A DNA stretch of 37,530 bases from Acidobacteriaceae bacterium (GTDB lineage: Bacteria; Acidobacteriota; Terriglobia; Terriglobales; Acidobacteriaceae). This document shows positions 15,701-23,949 of this stretch, piece by piece. The notes beneath the pieces were generated by a model. That model saw only the letters and a list, made by a program, of their open reading frames with translations. It was not told the origin of the DNA and did not search any database. Location: positions 1-37,530 of the forward strand of contig JASHOQ010000052.1 in the NCBI GenBank assembly GCA_030041045.1, given 5' to 3'. Position 1 is the stretch's first letter; every line of letters begins with the position of its first letter. The translations under genes were made by a program, and so were the position numbers.

Positions 15701-16903
15701 ATGGGCGGGAAGGCGATGAGCGCGATGGTCAAAGCGCACGGCATGGACGGCACGCTGGTGAGGCCGGACTGGCCCCCGCTCACGCTCGACGAAGTGCATT
15801 CCGTGCTCTCTGCCATTCCGGAAGCCGGGGAACCGGAAGAGATTGTCTTCGCGAGTCCGCGACCGTTTTCCGCCGCCGGCGTGGTGCGTACGGAAAAGAG
15901 AAAAGTCTTTGTGAAGCGGCACCACCGCAAGGTGCGCGACCGTGAGGGTTTGCTCGAGGAGCACCGGTTCCTGGAGTATCTGCAGGCTCAACATGCGCCG
16001 GTTCCCCGTGTGCTGGCTGACGCGACGGGCAATACAGCGATTGAAAGGGAAGACTGGACCTACGAAGTGCACGAGGCGGCCGAGGGCGTGGATGTCTACC
16101 GGGACGCGCTTTCGTGGACGCCGTTTCGCGCCGTGCAACACGCGCGCGCTGCAGGCCAAGCGCTGGCGCGATTGCATCTGGCTGCGAGAGGATTCTCCGC
16201 TCCCAGCCGCAAGGTAAGGCCGCTTGTGGCCGGGTTCACGATTTTTGCTGCCGATGATCCGATCCAAGAAATGAGGCGGTATCTTGAAGCGCGGCCCGCG
16301 CTGGCGCGGCACAGGGGCGTGCGTGCATGCGCGGAGCGGGCGCTTGAATTGCTCTCGCCGTTCGCCGCACAGCTCAAGCTGCTGCTGCCCGCGCTCGGGT
16401 CCCTGTGGACGCACAACGACCTCCATGCTTCGAACCTGCTGTGGAGCCACACAGGCGAAAAGGCCCGCGTGACGGCTGTGATCGATTTCGGGCTGGCAGA
16501 TTGCACCAACGCCGTGCACGACCTGGCGCACGCCATCGAGCGCAACATCGTCGAGTGGCTGGAGCTGGTGAAGCACCCCGGGCAGCCTGAGAATGTCCCG
16601 GTTCATCTCGATCACCTTTACGCTCTGCTCGAAGGATACGAATCCGTGCGCGCGCTGGCAGCGGAGGAAGCGGCAGCTTTGGCGCCGATGACGGCGCTGT
16701 GCCATGCGGAGTTCGCGCTCTCTGAAGCGGATTATTTTCTGGGCGTGCTGGGCGCGGAAGATGCGGCGCGCATGGCGTTCGATGGATGGCTCGTGGGCCA
16801 CGCGCGCTGGTTCCGCTCGTCCGCCGGGCGCAGGCTGCCCGACGCGATCGCGCGCTGGGCGGAAACCCGTGCGACGCGTAAACCCGCAGAGGCCGCGCGA
16901 TGA
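15701..16903 (+). CDS. APH-fold small-molecule kinase, candidate thiamine kinase
   Basis: About 400 residues with the aminoglycoside/choline kinase fold. The N-lobe has KVFVKRHHRKVRDREGL (the ATP-binding Lys) and EEHRFLEYLQ. The catalytic loop is WTHNDLHASNLLW (HxDxxxxN), and the metal-binding motif is VIDFGLAD. It lies 14 nt after the TonB receptor stop and overlaps the permease by ATGA, so it belongs to the TPP-regulated operon. E. coli thiamine kinase ThiK is also of this fold, so phosphorylation of imported thiamine or a precursor is a reasonable inference; homoserine or aminoglycoside-type substrates cannot be excluded from sequence. ATGs at 15701, 15716 and 15725 are all possible; the longer frame back to 15635 would overlap the receptor and is unlikely. 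Confidence 0.78.
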   Translation: MGGKAMSAMVKAHGMDGTLVRPDWPPLTLDEVHSVLSAIPEAGEPEEIVFASPRPFSAAGVVRTEKRKVFVKRHHRKVRDREGLLEEHRFLEYLQAQHAPVPRVLADATGNTAIEREDWTYEVHEAAEGVDVYRDALSWTPFRAVQHARAAGQALARLHLAARGFSAPSRKVRPLVAGFTIFAADDPIQEMRRYLEARPALARHRGVRACAERALELLSPFAAQLKLLLPALGSLWTHNDLHASNLLWSHTGEKARVTAVIDFGLADCTNAVHDLAHAIERNIVEWLELVKHPGQPENVPVHLDHLYALLEGYESVRALAAEEAAALAPMTALCHAEFALSEADYFLGVLGAEDAARMAFDGWLVGHARWFRSSAGRRLPDAIARWAETRATRKPAEAAR

Positions 16904-17550
16904 ACTGGGGCGCGGTTGCGAACTATTGCGCGGCTCACGGACTCGAGCTGGCTGCCATGGCGGCCACCGTGCTCGGCATCTGGCTCACCACGCGCAGGCT
17001 TCTGATTTGCTGGCCGGTCACGCTGCTGGCGGATTTTCTCTATCTCATCGTCTTTTATCAAGCGCGGCTTTTTTCTGACGCTCTACTGCAGATTTTCTTC
17101 GTCGCGTTCACCGTTTACGGCTGGTGGCACTGGTGGCGCGGCATGCGCCGGGAGGGCGAGGTGCGCGTGGAGCCGCTGAGCAAAGCGGCGTGCGCGTGGG
17201 CGCTGGCTGCGGGCGCCGTGGGCAGTGCGCTGCTGGGACAGTTCATGATCTGGATCGGAACTCTGCTGCACATCGCCGTCGCGCTTCCCCATCTTGATGC
17301 CGCGCTGACCAGCTTTTCGCTCGTGGCAAGCTGGTGGCAGGCGCGCAAGCACATCGCCAACTGGTGGCTCTGGATCGCGGTGGACGCGGTCTATGTTGGG
17401 GAATACATCTACAAGGACCTGTGGCCGACGGCATTGCTTTACGCGGGGCTGGTGGCGCTGGCGGCGCTGGGATTGCGAGACTGGCGGCGCGCCGAAGCCG
17501 TTCAAACTGCGGCCTGCACCACATTGCGCAGCGGCTCGCCCGCCAGGTAG
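16900..17550 (+). CDS. pnuT: PnuC-family permease, PnuT-like (thiamine)
   Basis: A 216-residue inner-membrane protein with about seven hydrophobic helices. PnuC-family features are TVLGIWLTTRRLLICWP, FTVYGWWHWWRG, and a C-terminal NWWLWIAVDAVYVGEYIYKD. PnuC proteins take up vitamin precursors by facilitated diffusion with trapping by phosphorylation; PnuT members carry thiamine and are typically under TPP riboswitches. Here the ATG overlaps the kinase stop (ATGA), so transport and phosphorylation are coupled genetically. The thiamine assignment rests on operon context. The gene ends 49 bp inside the 3' end of the opposing dehydrogenase gene, so the two converge and overlap. Confidence 0.85.
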   Translation: MNWGAVANYCAAHGLELAAMAATVLGIWLTTRRLLICWPVTLLADFLYLIVFYQARLFSDALLQIFFVAFTVYGWWHWWRGMRREGEVRVEPLSKAACAWALAAGAVGSALLGQFMIWIGTLLHIAVALPHLDAALTSFSLVASWWQARKHIANWWLWIAVDAVYVGEYIYKDLWPTALLYAGLVALAALGLRDWRRAEAVQTAACTTLRSGSPAR

Positions 17551-18473
17551 CGGCGCAGCTCGCCGGCTGCCGTGCGGAGTGCATTGGGCGCGAATTGCGG
17601 GCTGGAAGCGCCGATGTGCGGCGTGAGCAGAAGGTTGGGGCAGCTCCACAAAGGATGGCCTTCGGGTAGCGGCTCGGGATCGGTCACATCGAGCGCGGCG
17701 CGAATGCGGCCCGCGCGCAGCGCTTCGACCAGCGCATCGGTATTCACCACCGGCCCGCGCGCCGCGTTCACAAGCAGGGCGCCCTGGGGTAGAAGCGCAA
17801 GCTGCGCGCGATCGATGAGTCCCCGTGTTTCCTCGGTCGAGGGAAGGATGAGAATGACGATTTCTGCGCGCGGAAGCAGGGCGTGGAGCTCGGTGACGGA
17901 ATACACCGTCGGTTGTACGCGCGCCGCGCGCGCCACGCGCAGAATCTGCACGCGAAACGGCTCGAGCATGCGTTCGATCTCTTGCCCGATGGCGCCGTAG
18001 CCGACAAGGAGCACGGTTTTTCCCGCCAGCTCCTCGAGCATCACCGGCGGATAATGCGGGTGCTGGTCGCCAGTGACGGCGGCGTAGTGCGCGGGAGCTT
18101 CAAAGCGGCGCTTCCAAATCCCGGCGCGCTGGATGTCGAGGTAGAGCGGGAAATATTTCAGCATGGCGAAGATTGCGGCCACGGTCCATTCGGCCGTGGA
18201 CCCGTTATGCGCACCGTGCGCGTTGCAGATGGTCACGTGCGGGCCAACCACAGCGGGAATCCATTCCGTGCCCGCCAGCAACGAAAGCACCAGGCGCACG
18301 CCGCGCAGATGCGGCCACACGCGCATGGCCCGCGTGGGGAACGGATCGGGAATCCAGACTTCGATCTCGATTTCACCATCGAGACCGTCGACAATGGAAA
18401 CCAATTCGACTTGGCGCGGAAAGTCGCGCAACAATTCCGCCGAGATTGCGGAGGGATACCCAACACGAAGCAT
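17502..18473 (-). CDS. D-2-hydroxyacid dehydrogenase family protein
   Basis: A 323-residue NAD-dependent dehydrogenase. The Rossmann motif is GKTVLLVGYGAIGQEIERM (about residue 140). The substrate/cofactor Arg is in VNAARGPVVNTDALVEAL, the Glu region is DVTDPEPLPEGHPLW, and the catalytic His is in LLTPHIGASSP. This family includes glycerate, lactate and phosphoglycerate dehydrogenases; there is no ACT domain, so it is not a long-form SerA, and the substrate is unknown. The start is uncertain: 18473 (MLRVGYPSA) gives the usual N-terminus, 18524 (MPVPYN) adds 17 residues, and neither has a strong SD. It diverges from the FUSC gene and its 3' end overlaps pnuT by 49 bp. Confidence 0.85.
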   Translation of the reverse strand: MLRVGYPSAISAELLRDFPRQVELVSIVDGLDGEIEIEVWIPDPFPTRAMRVWPHLRGVRLVLSLLAGTEWIPAVVGPHVTICNAHGAHNGSTAEWTVAAIFAMLKYFPLYLDIQRAGIWKRRFEAPAHYAAVTGDQHPHYPPVMLEELAGKTVLLVGYGAIGQEIERMLEPFRVQILRVARAARVQPTVYSVTELHALLPRAEIVILILPSTEETRGLIDRAQLALLPQGALLVNAARGPVVNTDALVEALRAGRIRAALDVTDPEPLPEGHPLWSCPNLLLTPHIGASSPQFAPNALRTAAGELRRYLAGEPLRNVVQAAV

Positions 18474-18615
18474 GAATGGCGAGCCGCGAGCGAAACGGAC
18501 GTCTTGATTGTAAGGCACCGGCATTGCGCGCTGGAATTGACGCAATCCCAGGCAAGACGGGAAACTGATCACAAACGGGAACCATTCGAAGGCGCGCAAA
18601 GGCAGAGCGCGATTG

Positions 18616-19755
18616 ATGCCACTGAAAGCGGACAAGACGCGGTTGCAGCAGCAGCCTGCTCCGGAGATGCGCACCGGAGCAAGCGGGGATCAGGGATTCT
18701 TCAATCACGAGCGGGCGAGGCTGCTGATTCATGCGGTGAAGACGGCTCTGGCGGCCGCGCTGTGCTGGGAGTTGGCCCTGCTCTTCGGGCTGCACGACGG
18801 GTATTGGGGTTCGATCAGCGCCATCATCGTGCTGCAGTCGAACGTGGGCGCCACAGTGACGGCGTCGCGCGACCGCATGCTGGGCACGCTGATCGGCGCG
18901 CTGCTCGGCTTCGGATTCTCGCTCTTTGGCCCGGTGCTGCTCAGTTATATGCTGGCGCTGCTTGTGGCCGTGGTGGCCTGCGGGCTGATGGGCCTGCGCA
19001 ACAGCTCACGGCTGGCGTGCGTAACCATCACCATTGTGATGCTGGTGCGCCGGGAGGGTTCGCACTGGGGGCTGGCCATGGACCGCGTGGGCCAGGTCAT
19101 TCTGGGCATCGTGGTAGCTCTTGCAGTGACCACGCTGGTGCTGCCCGACCGCGCGCGGCTGCGGCTGCGCGACGGGCTGGCCGCGGAGTTTGTTGCGCTG
19201 GGAGCGCTCTTCGACGCGATATTCGAAGGATTTCGCGGCGCGATGGCGGAGAATTTGCCCGCGCTGCGCGAGGACGTGGAAGCCATGCTGCGCGGCAACG
19301 ATGAATTGCTGGAAGCCGCGCGCAACGAGCCCTCCGGCGAAGGCTGGCGCGAAGGGTTGAGCCTGCTTGCCGAGTTCGGGCGATCGCTGTTTGAAGTTCT
19401 GCTCGCTCTCGAACTTTCGGTAAAGGACAGTCAGGAGAACGCATACGCGCAACAACTGGAGCCGGCGCTGGGGCGGCTGGCTGCGGATGTGCATGACGGC
19501 TTTCGGTATGTTGCGGCGTGCATTCACAGCTGGCGCTTCGATGAGGCGCCGCAAGGGATCAATCTTGACCAGGACATCGCCAATCTGGAAAGCCGCATGG
19601 ATGAATTTCGGCACACGGGCAGGCAGTTTGCGCAGGCAGAGATTCTGCGCGCCTACGCGGTGCAGCTTCATCTGAAACAGATCGCCCGATTGCTGAGAGC
19701 TTCGCGCGTGGAGACGAGCCGGGCCGTGGGCGGGGGGAAACAGCTGGCAGGCTGA
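18616..19755 (+). CDS. FUSC / aromatic-acid exporter-like membrane protein
   Basis: A 379-residue protein. After a hydrophilic N-terminus (about 35 residues) come roughly six TM helices, starting HAVKTALAAALCWELALLFG. The family signature SAIIVLQSNVGATVTASRDRMLGTLIGA is followed by VTITIVMLVRREG and LGIVVALAVTTLVLP. The C-terminal half is cytoplasmic and helical. This matches FUSC/ArAE transporters, some of which export aromatic acids or fusaric acid; substrate unknown. The ATG at 18616 is preceded in frame by TTG at 18613. The gene converges on hisA; a small hairpin CCCGTG-GCA-CACGGG lies in the gap. Confidence 0.8.
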   Translation: MPLKADKTRLQQQPAPEMRTGASGDQGFFNHERARLLIHAVKTALAAALCWELALLFGLHDGYWGSISAIIVLQSNVGATVTASRDRMLGTLIGALLGFGFSLFGPVLLSYMLALLVAVVACGLMGLRNSSRLACVTITIVMLVRREGSHWGLAMDRVGQVILGIVVALAVTTLVLPDRARLRLRDGLAAEFVALGALFDAIFEGFRGAMAENLPALREDVEAMLRGNDELLEAARNEPSGEGWREGLSLLAEFGRSLFEVLLALELSVKDSQENAYAQQLEPALGRLAADVHDGFRYVAACIHSWRFDEAPQGINLDQDIANLESRMDEFRHTGRQFAQAEILRAYAVQLHLKQIARLLRASRVETSRAVGGGKQLAG

Positions 19756-19767
19756 GCTGAGCCGGCG

Positions 19768-19782
19768 CCCGTGGCACACGGG
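19768..19782. terminator. Short hairpin between convergent FUSC gene and hisA
   Basis: CCCGTG and CACGGG form a 6-bp stem with a GCA loop. It has no clear T-run on either strand, so it is only a weak bidirectional terminator candidate. Confidence 0.3.
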
Positions 19783-19798
19783 AGACGGTGGGCGAATT

Positions 19799-20476
19799 TC
19801 AGACCGCGAGCAATTCTGTGTAGATGGCCATGCCGACCACGGCGTCAACTCCGAGCGCATCGAGCGCATTGATTTCCTGCTGGCTGCGAATGCCGCCGGC
19901 GACGATGAGCTGGCGGCGGGTAAGCTTGCGCAAGCGCGCGGCCACATCAAGGGGAAATCCCTGCATGAGGCCCTCGCCGTCCACATGTGTGTATAAAAAC
20001 GCGGACACGTGCGGCTCGAGCTGCGGAATGGCTGCATCGGGCGTGAGCTCGACCTGCGCCCTCCATCCTTTCACGGCGATGCGGCCGTTCTTTGTATCGA
20101 TGCCGGCGACGATGCGGTCCGCGCCGACCGCGGCGGCCAGTCTCTGGGCAAATTCGGCATTCACTGCACCCTCCGCGGAAAAAAGAGCGGAGCCGACGAT
20201 GACGCGCCGCGCGCCCGCCGCGAGTACCTGGCGCGCGCGGTCGATCGTGTGAATGCCGCCGCCCGCCTGGCACGGGAGCCGCTTCGCGATCTGCTCGACC
20301 AGGGCAGCGTTGTCGCCCTGGCGCATGGCTGCGTCCAGGTCGATGAGCTGCACGAGGGGAAAGCGCGAGAAGCGCTCGATCCAGAATTCGAAATCGTCGA
20401 AGGCGAGACGCAGTTTTTCGCCCTGCACGAGCTGCACGATGCGGCCGCCCATGAGGTCGATGGAGGGAATCAGCAT
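19799..20476 (-). CDS. hisA: HisA, ProFAR isomerase
   Basis: A 225-residue (beta/alpha)8 barrel that isomerises ProFAR to PRFAR, step four of histidine synthesis. The catalytic Asp pair is visible: [14 protein letters not shown] (Asp near residue 7) and [16 protein letters not shown] (Asp near 125). Phosphate-binding loops are CQAGGGIHT and IVAGGIRS. The start at 20476 overlaps the end of hisF by 7 nt; the open frame continues far upstream inside hisF and is not used. It is the last gene of the his operon. Confidence 0.94.
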   Translation of the reverse strand: MLIPSIDLMGGRIVQLVQGEKLRLAFDDFEFWIERFSRFPLVQLIDLDAAMRQGDNAALVEQIAKRLPCQAGGGIHTIDRARQVLAAGARRVIVGSALFSAEGAVNAEFAQRLAAAVGADRIVAGIDTKNGRIAVKGWRAQVELTPDAAIPQLEPHVSAFLYTHVDGEGLMQGFPLDVAARLRKLTRRQLIVAGGIRSQQEINALDALGVDAVVGMAIYTELLAV

Positions 20477-21249
20477 GGAAGCCTCACGGGAACGCCGCAT
20501 GCGGCGAGTTCTTCTTTGAGCGCCCGCGCACTGGAGACGCCGAAGTGGAAGATGCTGGCGGCGAGCGCGGCGTCGGCCTTGCCACGAGCGAAAACCTCTG
20601 CGAAATGTGCGACGGTCCCGGCGCCGCCGGAGGCGATGACGGGAATGCTGACCGCCTGGCTGACCGCGGCGGTGAGCTCGCAATCGAAGCCGGCGCGGGT
20701 GCCGTCCGCATCCATCGATGTGAGAAGGATTTCGCCCGCGCCGCGCTGCTCGGCCTCGCGCGCCCACTCGACCGCGCGGCGGCCGGCGGGTTTGCGGCCG
20801 CCGTTCACGAACACCTGGGCGTCGCGGACTGGGTCGGCCGCTAACGGATCGCGGCGGGCATCGATGGCAACGATGACCGCCTGCGCGCCGAAGCTGCGGC
20901 CGATTTCGCCGATGAGCGAGGGATCGGCCAGAGCCGCGGAGTTGATGCTCACTTTGTCCGCGCCCGCTTCGAAGACCTGCTCGGCGTCGCGCGCGGTACG
21001 GATGCCGCCGCCGACGCAGAACGGGACGAAGAGCTCGCGCGCGGTTCGGCGTACGGTGTCGAGCAGCGTCTGGCGGCCTTCATGCGTGGCGGTGATGTCG
21101 AGGAGGACGATTTCGTCGGCACCTTCGCGGGCGTGGCGCGCGGCCTGCGTGGCCGGGTCGCCGGCGTCGACCAGGTCGACAAACTGCACGCCTTTGACCA
21201 CGCGCCCGGCGTGCACATCGAGGCAGGCGATGATGCGCTTGGTCAGCAA
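20470..21249 (-). CDS. hisF: HisF, imidazole glycerol phosphate synthase cyclase subunit
   Basis: A 259-residue barrel that, with HisH, converts PRFAR and ammonia to imidazole glycerol phosphate and AICAR. The active-site Asps are in [15 protein letters not shown] (about residue 11) and [10 protein letters not shown] (about 130). Phosphate loops are CVGGGIRT and VIASGGAGT. It overlaps hisH upstream and hisA downstream by 7 nt each, so the three are translationally coupled. In many bacteria hisA precedes hisF; here the order is hisH-hisF-hisA. Confidence 0.96.
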   Translation of the reverse strand: MLTKRIIACLDVHAGRVVKGVQFVDLVDAGDPATQAARHAREGADEIVLLDITATHEGRQTLLDTVRRTARELFVPFCVGGGIRTARDAEQVFEAGADKVSINSAALADPSLIGEIGRSFGAQAVIVAIDARRDPLAADPVRDAQVFVNGGRKPAGRRAVEWAREAEQRGAGEILLTSMDADGTRAGFDCELTAAVSQAVSIPVIASGGAGTVAHFAEVFARGKADAALAASIFHFGVSSARALKEELAACGVPVRLPC

Positions 21250-21848
21250 GCCGCCTCCAGAAAGTTCTTCAGAATCTTCAGGCCGGTAGCCCCGGATTTT
21301 TCGGGATGGAACTGCACGCCGAAGAGGTTGCCGCGTTCGACGGCGGCGGCGAAGGGCTCGATGTAATGCGTGACCGCGGCGCTTTCAGCCGTGACGGGAG
21401 CTTTGTATGAATGCGTGAAGTAGACGAATTCCCCGGGCGCGACGCCGGCAAGCAGGCGTGAGCTGTTGCGTACATCCAGTGAATTCCATCCAACGTGTGG
21501 GATTTTCTCGCTGCCTTCGGGGAAGCGGGTGCACTGCTCGGCGAAGCAGCCGAGGCCGGGCTGTTCGGGGGCTTCCGTCGAGCCGGAGTAGAGCCACTGC
21601 ATGCCCACGCAGATGCCGAGAAACGGCACACCGCGCGCGATTGCGCTGCGAATCGCAGGGGTCAGGCCGGTTGCATCGAGCCGCCTGGTGGCCGCGAAGT
21701 GGCCCACGCCGGGAAGGACAAGGCGCTCTGCCGATTCGACCAGCGCAAGGTTGCCGTCAGTGACTTCAACCTCTGCGCCCAGATGGCGCAGCGCCTTGAG
21801 CACCGAGGTGAGGTTGCCGGCCTTGTAGTCGATCACGGTGACGCGCAT
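21243..21848 (-). CDS. hisH: HisH, glutamine amidotransferase subunit of IGP synthase
   Basis: A 201-residue class I glutaminase that supplies ammonia to HisF. The nucleophile Cys is in [12 protein letters not shown], and the His/Glu of the triad are in VQFHPEKSG. The oxyanion and glycine loop motif is VLPGVGHF. It overlaps hisF by 7 nt. Upstream, about 95 bp separate it from hisB, largely filled with an 8-bp tandem repeat. Confidence 0.96.
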   Translation of the reverse strand: MRVTVIDYKAGNLTSVLKALRHLGAEVEVTDGNLALVESAERLVLPGVGHFAATRRLDATGLTPAIRSAIARGVPFLGICVGMQWLYSGSTEAPEQPGLGCFAEQCTRFPEGSEKIPHVGWNSLDVRNSSRLLAGVAPGEFVYFTHSYKAPVTAESAAVTHYIEPFAAAVERGNLFGVQFHPEKSGATGLKILKNFLEAAC

Positions 21849-21860
21849 GGAGCCTCGAAG

Positions 21861-21920
21861 AGCGAGTTAGCAAGTTAGCGAGTCAGCAAGTTAGCAAGTC
21901 AGCAAGTCAGCGAGTCAGCG
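21861..21920. repeat. 8-bp tandem microrepeat between hisB and hisH
   Basis: About seven units of an octamer of the form (C/A)(G/A)AGT(T/C)AG occur in a row, such as CGAGTTAG, CAAGTTAG and CGAGTCAG. It lies between the hisB stop (21944) and hisH start (21848). Its low complexity suggests slippage; it may weaken coupling between the genes. Confidence 0.8.
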
Positions 21921-21943
21921 AAAAGCGGAGTTAGCGGAGCTGC

Positions 21944-22573
21944 TCACAGCAGGCCCTTCGTGGACGGCAACATTCTGCCGAGTTGCTTGTCGCGCGAGCA
22001 GGCCACGCGCAATGCCCGCGCGAAGGCTTTGAAGATGGCCTCGATCTTATGGTGGTTGGAGCGGCCATATAGGGTCTTGACGTGGACGTTGGCACGGGCG
22101 CCGCGGGCAAAGCCCTCAAAGAAATCGGTGACCAGCTCGGTTTGCAGGTCGCCGACCAAGCGTACGCGCACCTTGATGTCGACAACGAATGCGGGCCGAC
22201 CGCTCAGGTCGACGGCGGCGACGGCGAGGGTCTCATCCATGGGCATCACGAAGTAGCCGGCGCGGAGGATGCCGCGCTTGTCACCGAGGGCGCGGTTGAA
22301 AGCCTCGCCGAGCGCGATGCCGACGTCTTCCACGGTGTGGTGCTGATCGACATCGAGATCGCCGTCACAGCGCAATTCGAGATTGAAGGCGCCGTGGCGG
22401 GTGAAGAGCTCGAGCATGTGATCGAAGAAGCGGATGCCGGTGGCGATCTTGTAGCGGCCCTGGCCCTCGATGGTGAGTTCCAGATCGATGCGTGTCTCCG
22501 CGGTGTGGCGGACAATGGTTGCGGTGCGGGACTTTCCCGTGGTGCGCTTCGGCGGTTTTGACCTTGCTGGCAT
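21944..22573 (-). CDS. hisB: HisB, imidazoleglycerol-phosphate dehydratase (monofunctional)
   Basis: A 209-residue stand-alone IGP dehydratase. The two Mn-binding motifs are [14 protein letters not shown] and [31 protein letters not shown] and DLSGRPAFV are also diagnostic. There is no N-terminal HAD phosphatase domain, so histidinol-phosphate phosphatase must be encoded elsewhere. The start at 22573 (MPARSKPPK) is preferred; an ATG 51 nt further upstream is in frame but adds a non-conserved extension that runs toward the dispersed repeat. GGAA lies shortly before the chosen start. Confidence 0.94.
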   Translation of the reverse strand: MPARSKPPKRTTGKSRTATIVRHTAETRIDLELTIEGQGRYKIATGIRFFDHMLELFTRHGAFNLELRCDGDLDVDQHHTVEDVGIALGEAFNRALGDKRGILRAGYFVMPMDETLAVAAVDLSGRPAFVVDIKVRVRLVGDLQTELVTDFFEGFARGARANVHVKTLYGRSNHHKIEAIFKAFARALRVACSRDKQLGRMLPSTKGLL

Positions 22574-22636
22574 TTCGTTCCGGCTTTCTATTCCCTCAGG
22601 CCAACTTGACTGCGCGAGGAGCATGGCTTGTTTCGC

Positions 22637-22720
22637 TCGCCCCTACGGGGCTTCCGGCGTTCTTCCGTTTTATCCCAGGATTTCATCCTGGGCTATTTTC
22701 GCAGCATCCCTCCGGGACGC
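22637..22720. repeat. Dispersed three-hairpin repeat between hisC and hisB
   Basis: Three compact hairpins in a row: GCCCC-TAC-GGGGC (22639-22651), CCCAGGAT-TTC-ATCCTGGG (22674-22692), and GCATCCC-TCC-GGGACGC (22704-22720). The last ends on the hisC stop codon. I recognise this arrangement from memory as a dispersed intergenic repeat seen in acidobacterial and related genomes. It occupies most of the junction and could tune mRNA stability. Confidence 0.7.
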
Positions 22721-23949
22721 TATGTTGACGCCCGGCGTGGTTCCTGCTCTGCGATCATTGGCTGCGCTCCCTCGCCCAGCGCGGCCATGGTCTGCTTCAA
22801 AGCGGCGGCGGCCTGGCGCATCTGCTCCTGCGTGCCGATGGTGATGCGCACGCGGCCGTCGCAGCCCGGATCGCTGGAGCGGTCGCGGACGAGCACGCCT
22901 GCCTCGCGCATGAGGCGTACGAACTCCGCATGGCGCGGACCGATTTCGACCAGGATGAAATTCGCCCGGCTGGGCCAGCGGCGGACGTGGACCGCGTCAA
23001 GCGCGGTTTCGAATGCGGCGCGCGCGGCAAGCACTTCGCTCACGTACCGGTCGACGTAGGCCTGATCCTCGAGCGCCGCCGGAAGGCAGGCCAGCGCGAG
23101 CGAGTTCACGCTGTAGGGGGAAAGCACGCGGCGAACCCAGCGCATGAGCGCGGCGGGACCGGCGAGCACGCCCAGACGCAGACCGGCCAGACCGTAGGCT
23201 TTCGAGAAAGTGCGCGCGACGACGAGATTGGGCAGCGTGCCGACAAGATCCATGAGGGTTTCGCCGTGAAAGTGGAAATAGGCTTCATCGACGAAGATCA
23301 CGGCTTGCGGAGCGCGGCGCACGATTTCAAGCAACTGCGCGCGCGTGGCCACAGAGCCCGAAGGGCTGTTGGGGTTGGCGATGGCGATGATCTTGGTGCG
23401 GGGCGAAAGAGCGGCGAGCAGGCGCTCATGCGGAAATGCCAGATCGTCCCCGGCCTGAATGGCGACGGTGCGCGCCTCGGTTGCCGATGCGTAGACCTCG
23501 TACATGGTGTACGTGGGCACCGGCAGCAGCAGCTCGTCGCCCGAATCGAGGAAGGTTTCAAAGAGCACGTGGATGGCTTCATCGACGCCGTTGGTGAGGG
23601 CGACTTGTTCAGGCGCGCGCCCGAGATGTGCGGCCACGAGAGCTTCAACCGGCTCGCGTTCGGGGTAACGCGTGAGCGAGCCCGCCGAAATTGCGGCGAG
23701 GACTTCGCGCACTTTGGGTGAACAGGCAACCGTGTTCTCGTTGAAGTCGAGGCGCAGAGTGTCGCGGCTGCCGAGGGGCGGGTGGTATTCCTTCATGGCG
23801 CGGACGCGGGGGCGGGGCGCGGGCGTTGCTCCTTCAGGGGCCAAAGCCCCGGTCTTCGTTGAGCCGGCGCCGGCACGACTGAAGTCGTGCCCTGACACTT
23901 CTTGTCCACGCAGTTCTTCAGGAGGGATTTGCGTTTTCGATTCAGCCAC
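22720..23949 (-). CDS. hisC: HisC, histidinol-phosphate aminotransferase
   Basis: A PLP-dependent class I/II aminotransferase. The catalytic Lys is in VARTFSKAYGLAGLRLG. Other family motifs are LDFNENTVACSP, LTNGVDEAIHVLF, ANPNSPSGS, IFVDEAYFHF and SRANFILVEIG. The conserved enzyme starts at Met 23796 (MKEYHPPLG) and has 358 residues, a normal length. That Met has no SD. A GTG at 23949, overlapping hisD by 8 nt, has GGGAGG 4 nt upstream and is in frame. It would add 51 residues translated from a dispersed repeat (SGHDFSRAG...GALAPEG). I annotate the GTG start on SD and coupling evidence; the core start remains possible. Confidence 0.9.
   Translation of the reverse strand: MAESKTQIPPEELRGQEVSGHDFSRAGAGSTKTGALAPEGATPAPRPRVRAMKEYHPPLGSRDTLRLDFNENTVACSPKVREVLAAISAGSLTRYPEREPVEALVAAHLGRAPEQVALTNGVDEAIHVLFETFLDSGDELLLPVPTYTMYEVYASATEARTVAIQAGDDLAFPHERLLAALSPRTKIIAIANPNSPSGSVATRAQLLEIVRRAPQAVIFVDEAYFHFHGETLMDLVGTLPNLVVARTFSKAYGLAGLRLGVLAGPAALMRWVRRVLSPYSVNSLALACLPAALEDQAYVDRYVSEVLAARAAFETALDAVHVRRWPSRANFILVEIGPRHAEFVRLMREAGVLVRDRSSDPGCDGRVRITIGTQEQMRQAAAALKQTMAALGEGAQPMIAEQEPRRAST
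23834..23896. repeat. Dispersed repeat encoding an HDFSRA-type peptide
   Basis: Two hairpins: GGGGCCAAAGCCCC and GGCACGACT-GA-AGTCGTGCC (9-bp perfect arms). Read on the minus strand in the hisC frame it gives GHDFSRAG...TGALAPEG, a peptide I know from spurious N- or C-terminal extensions in acidobacterial proteins. It sits between hisD and the conserved start of HisC. Confidence 0.75.
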
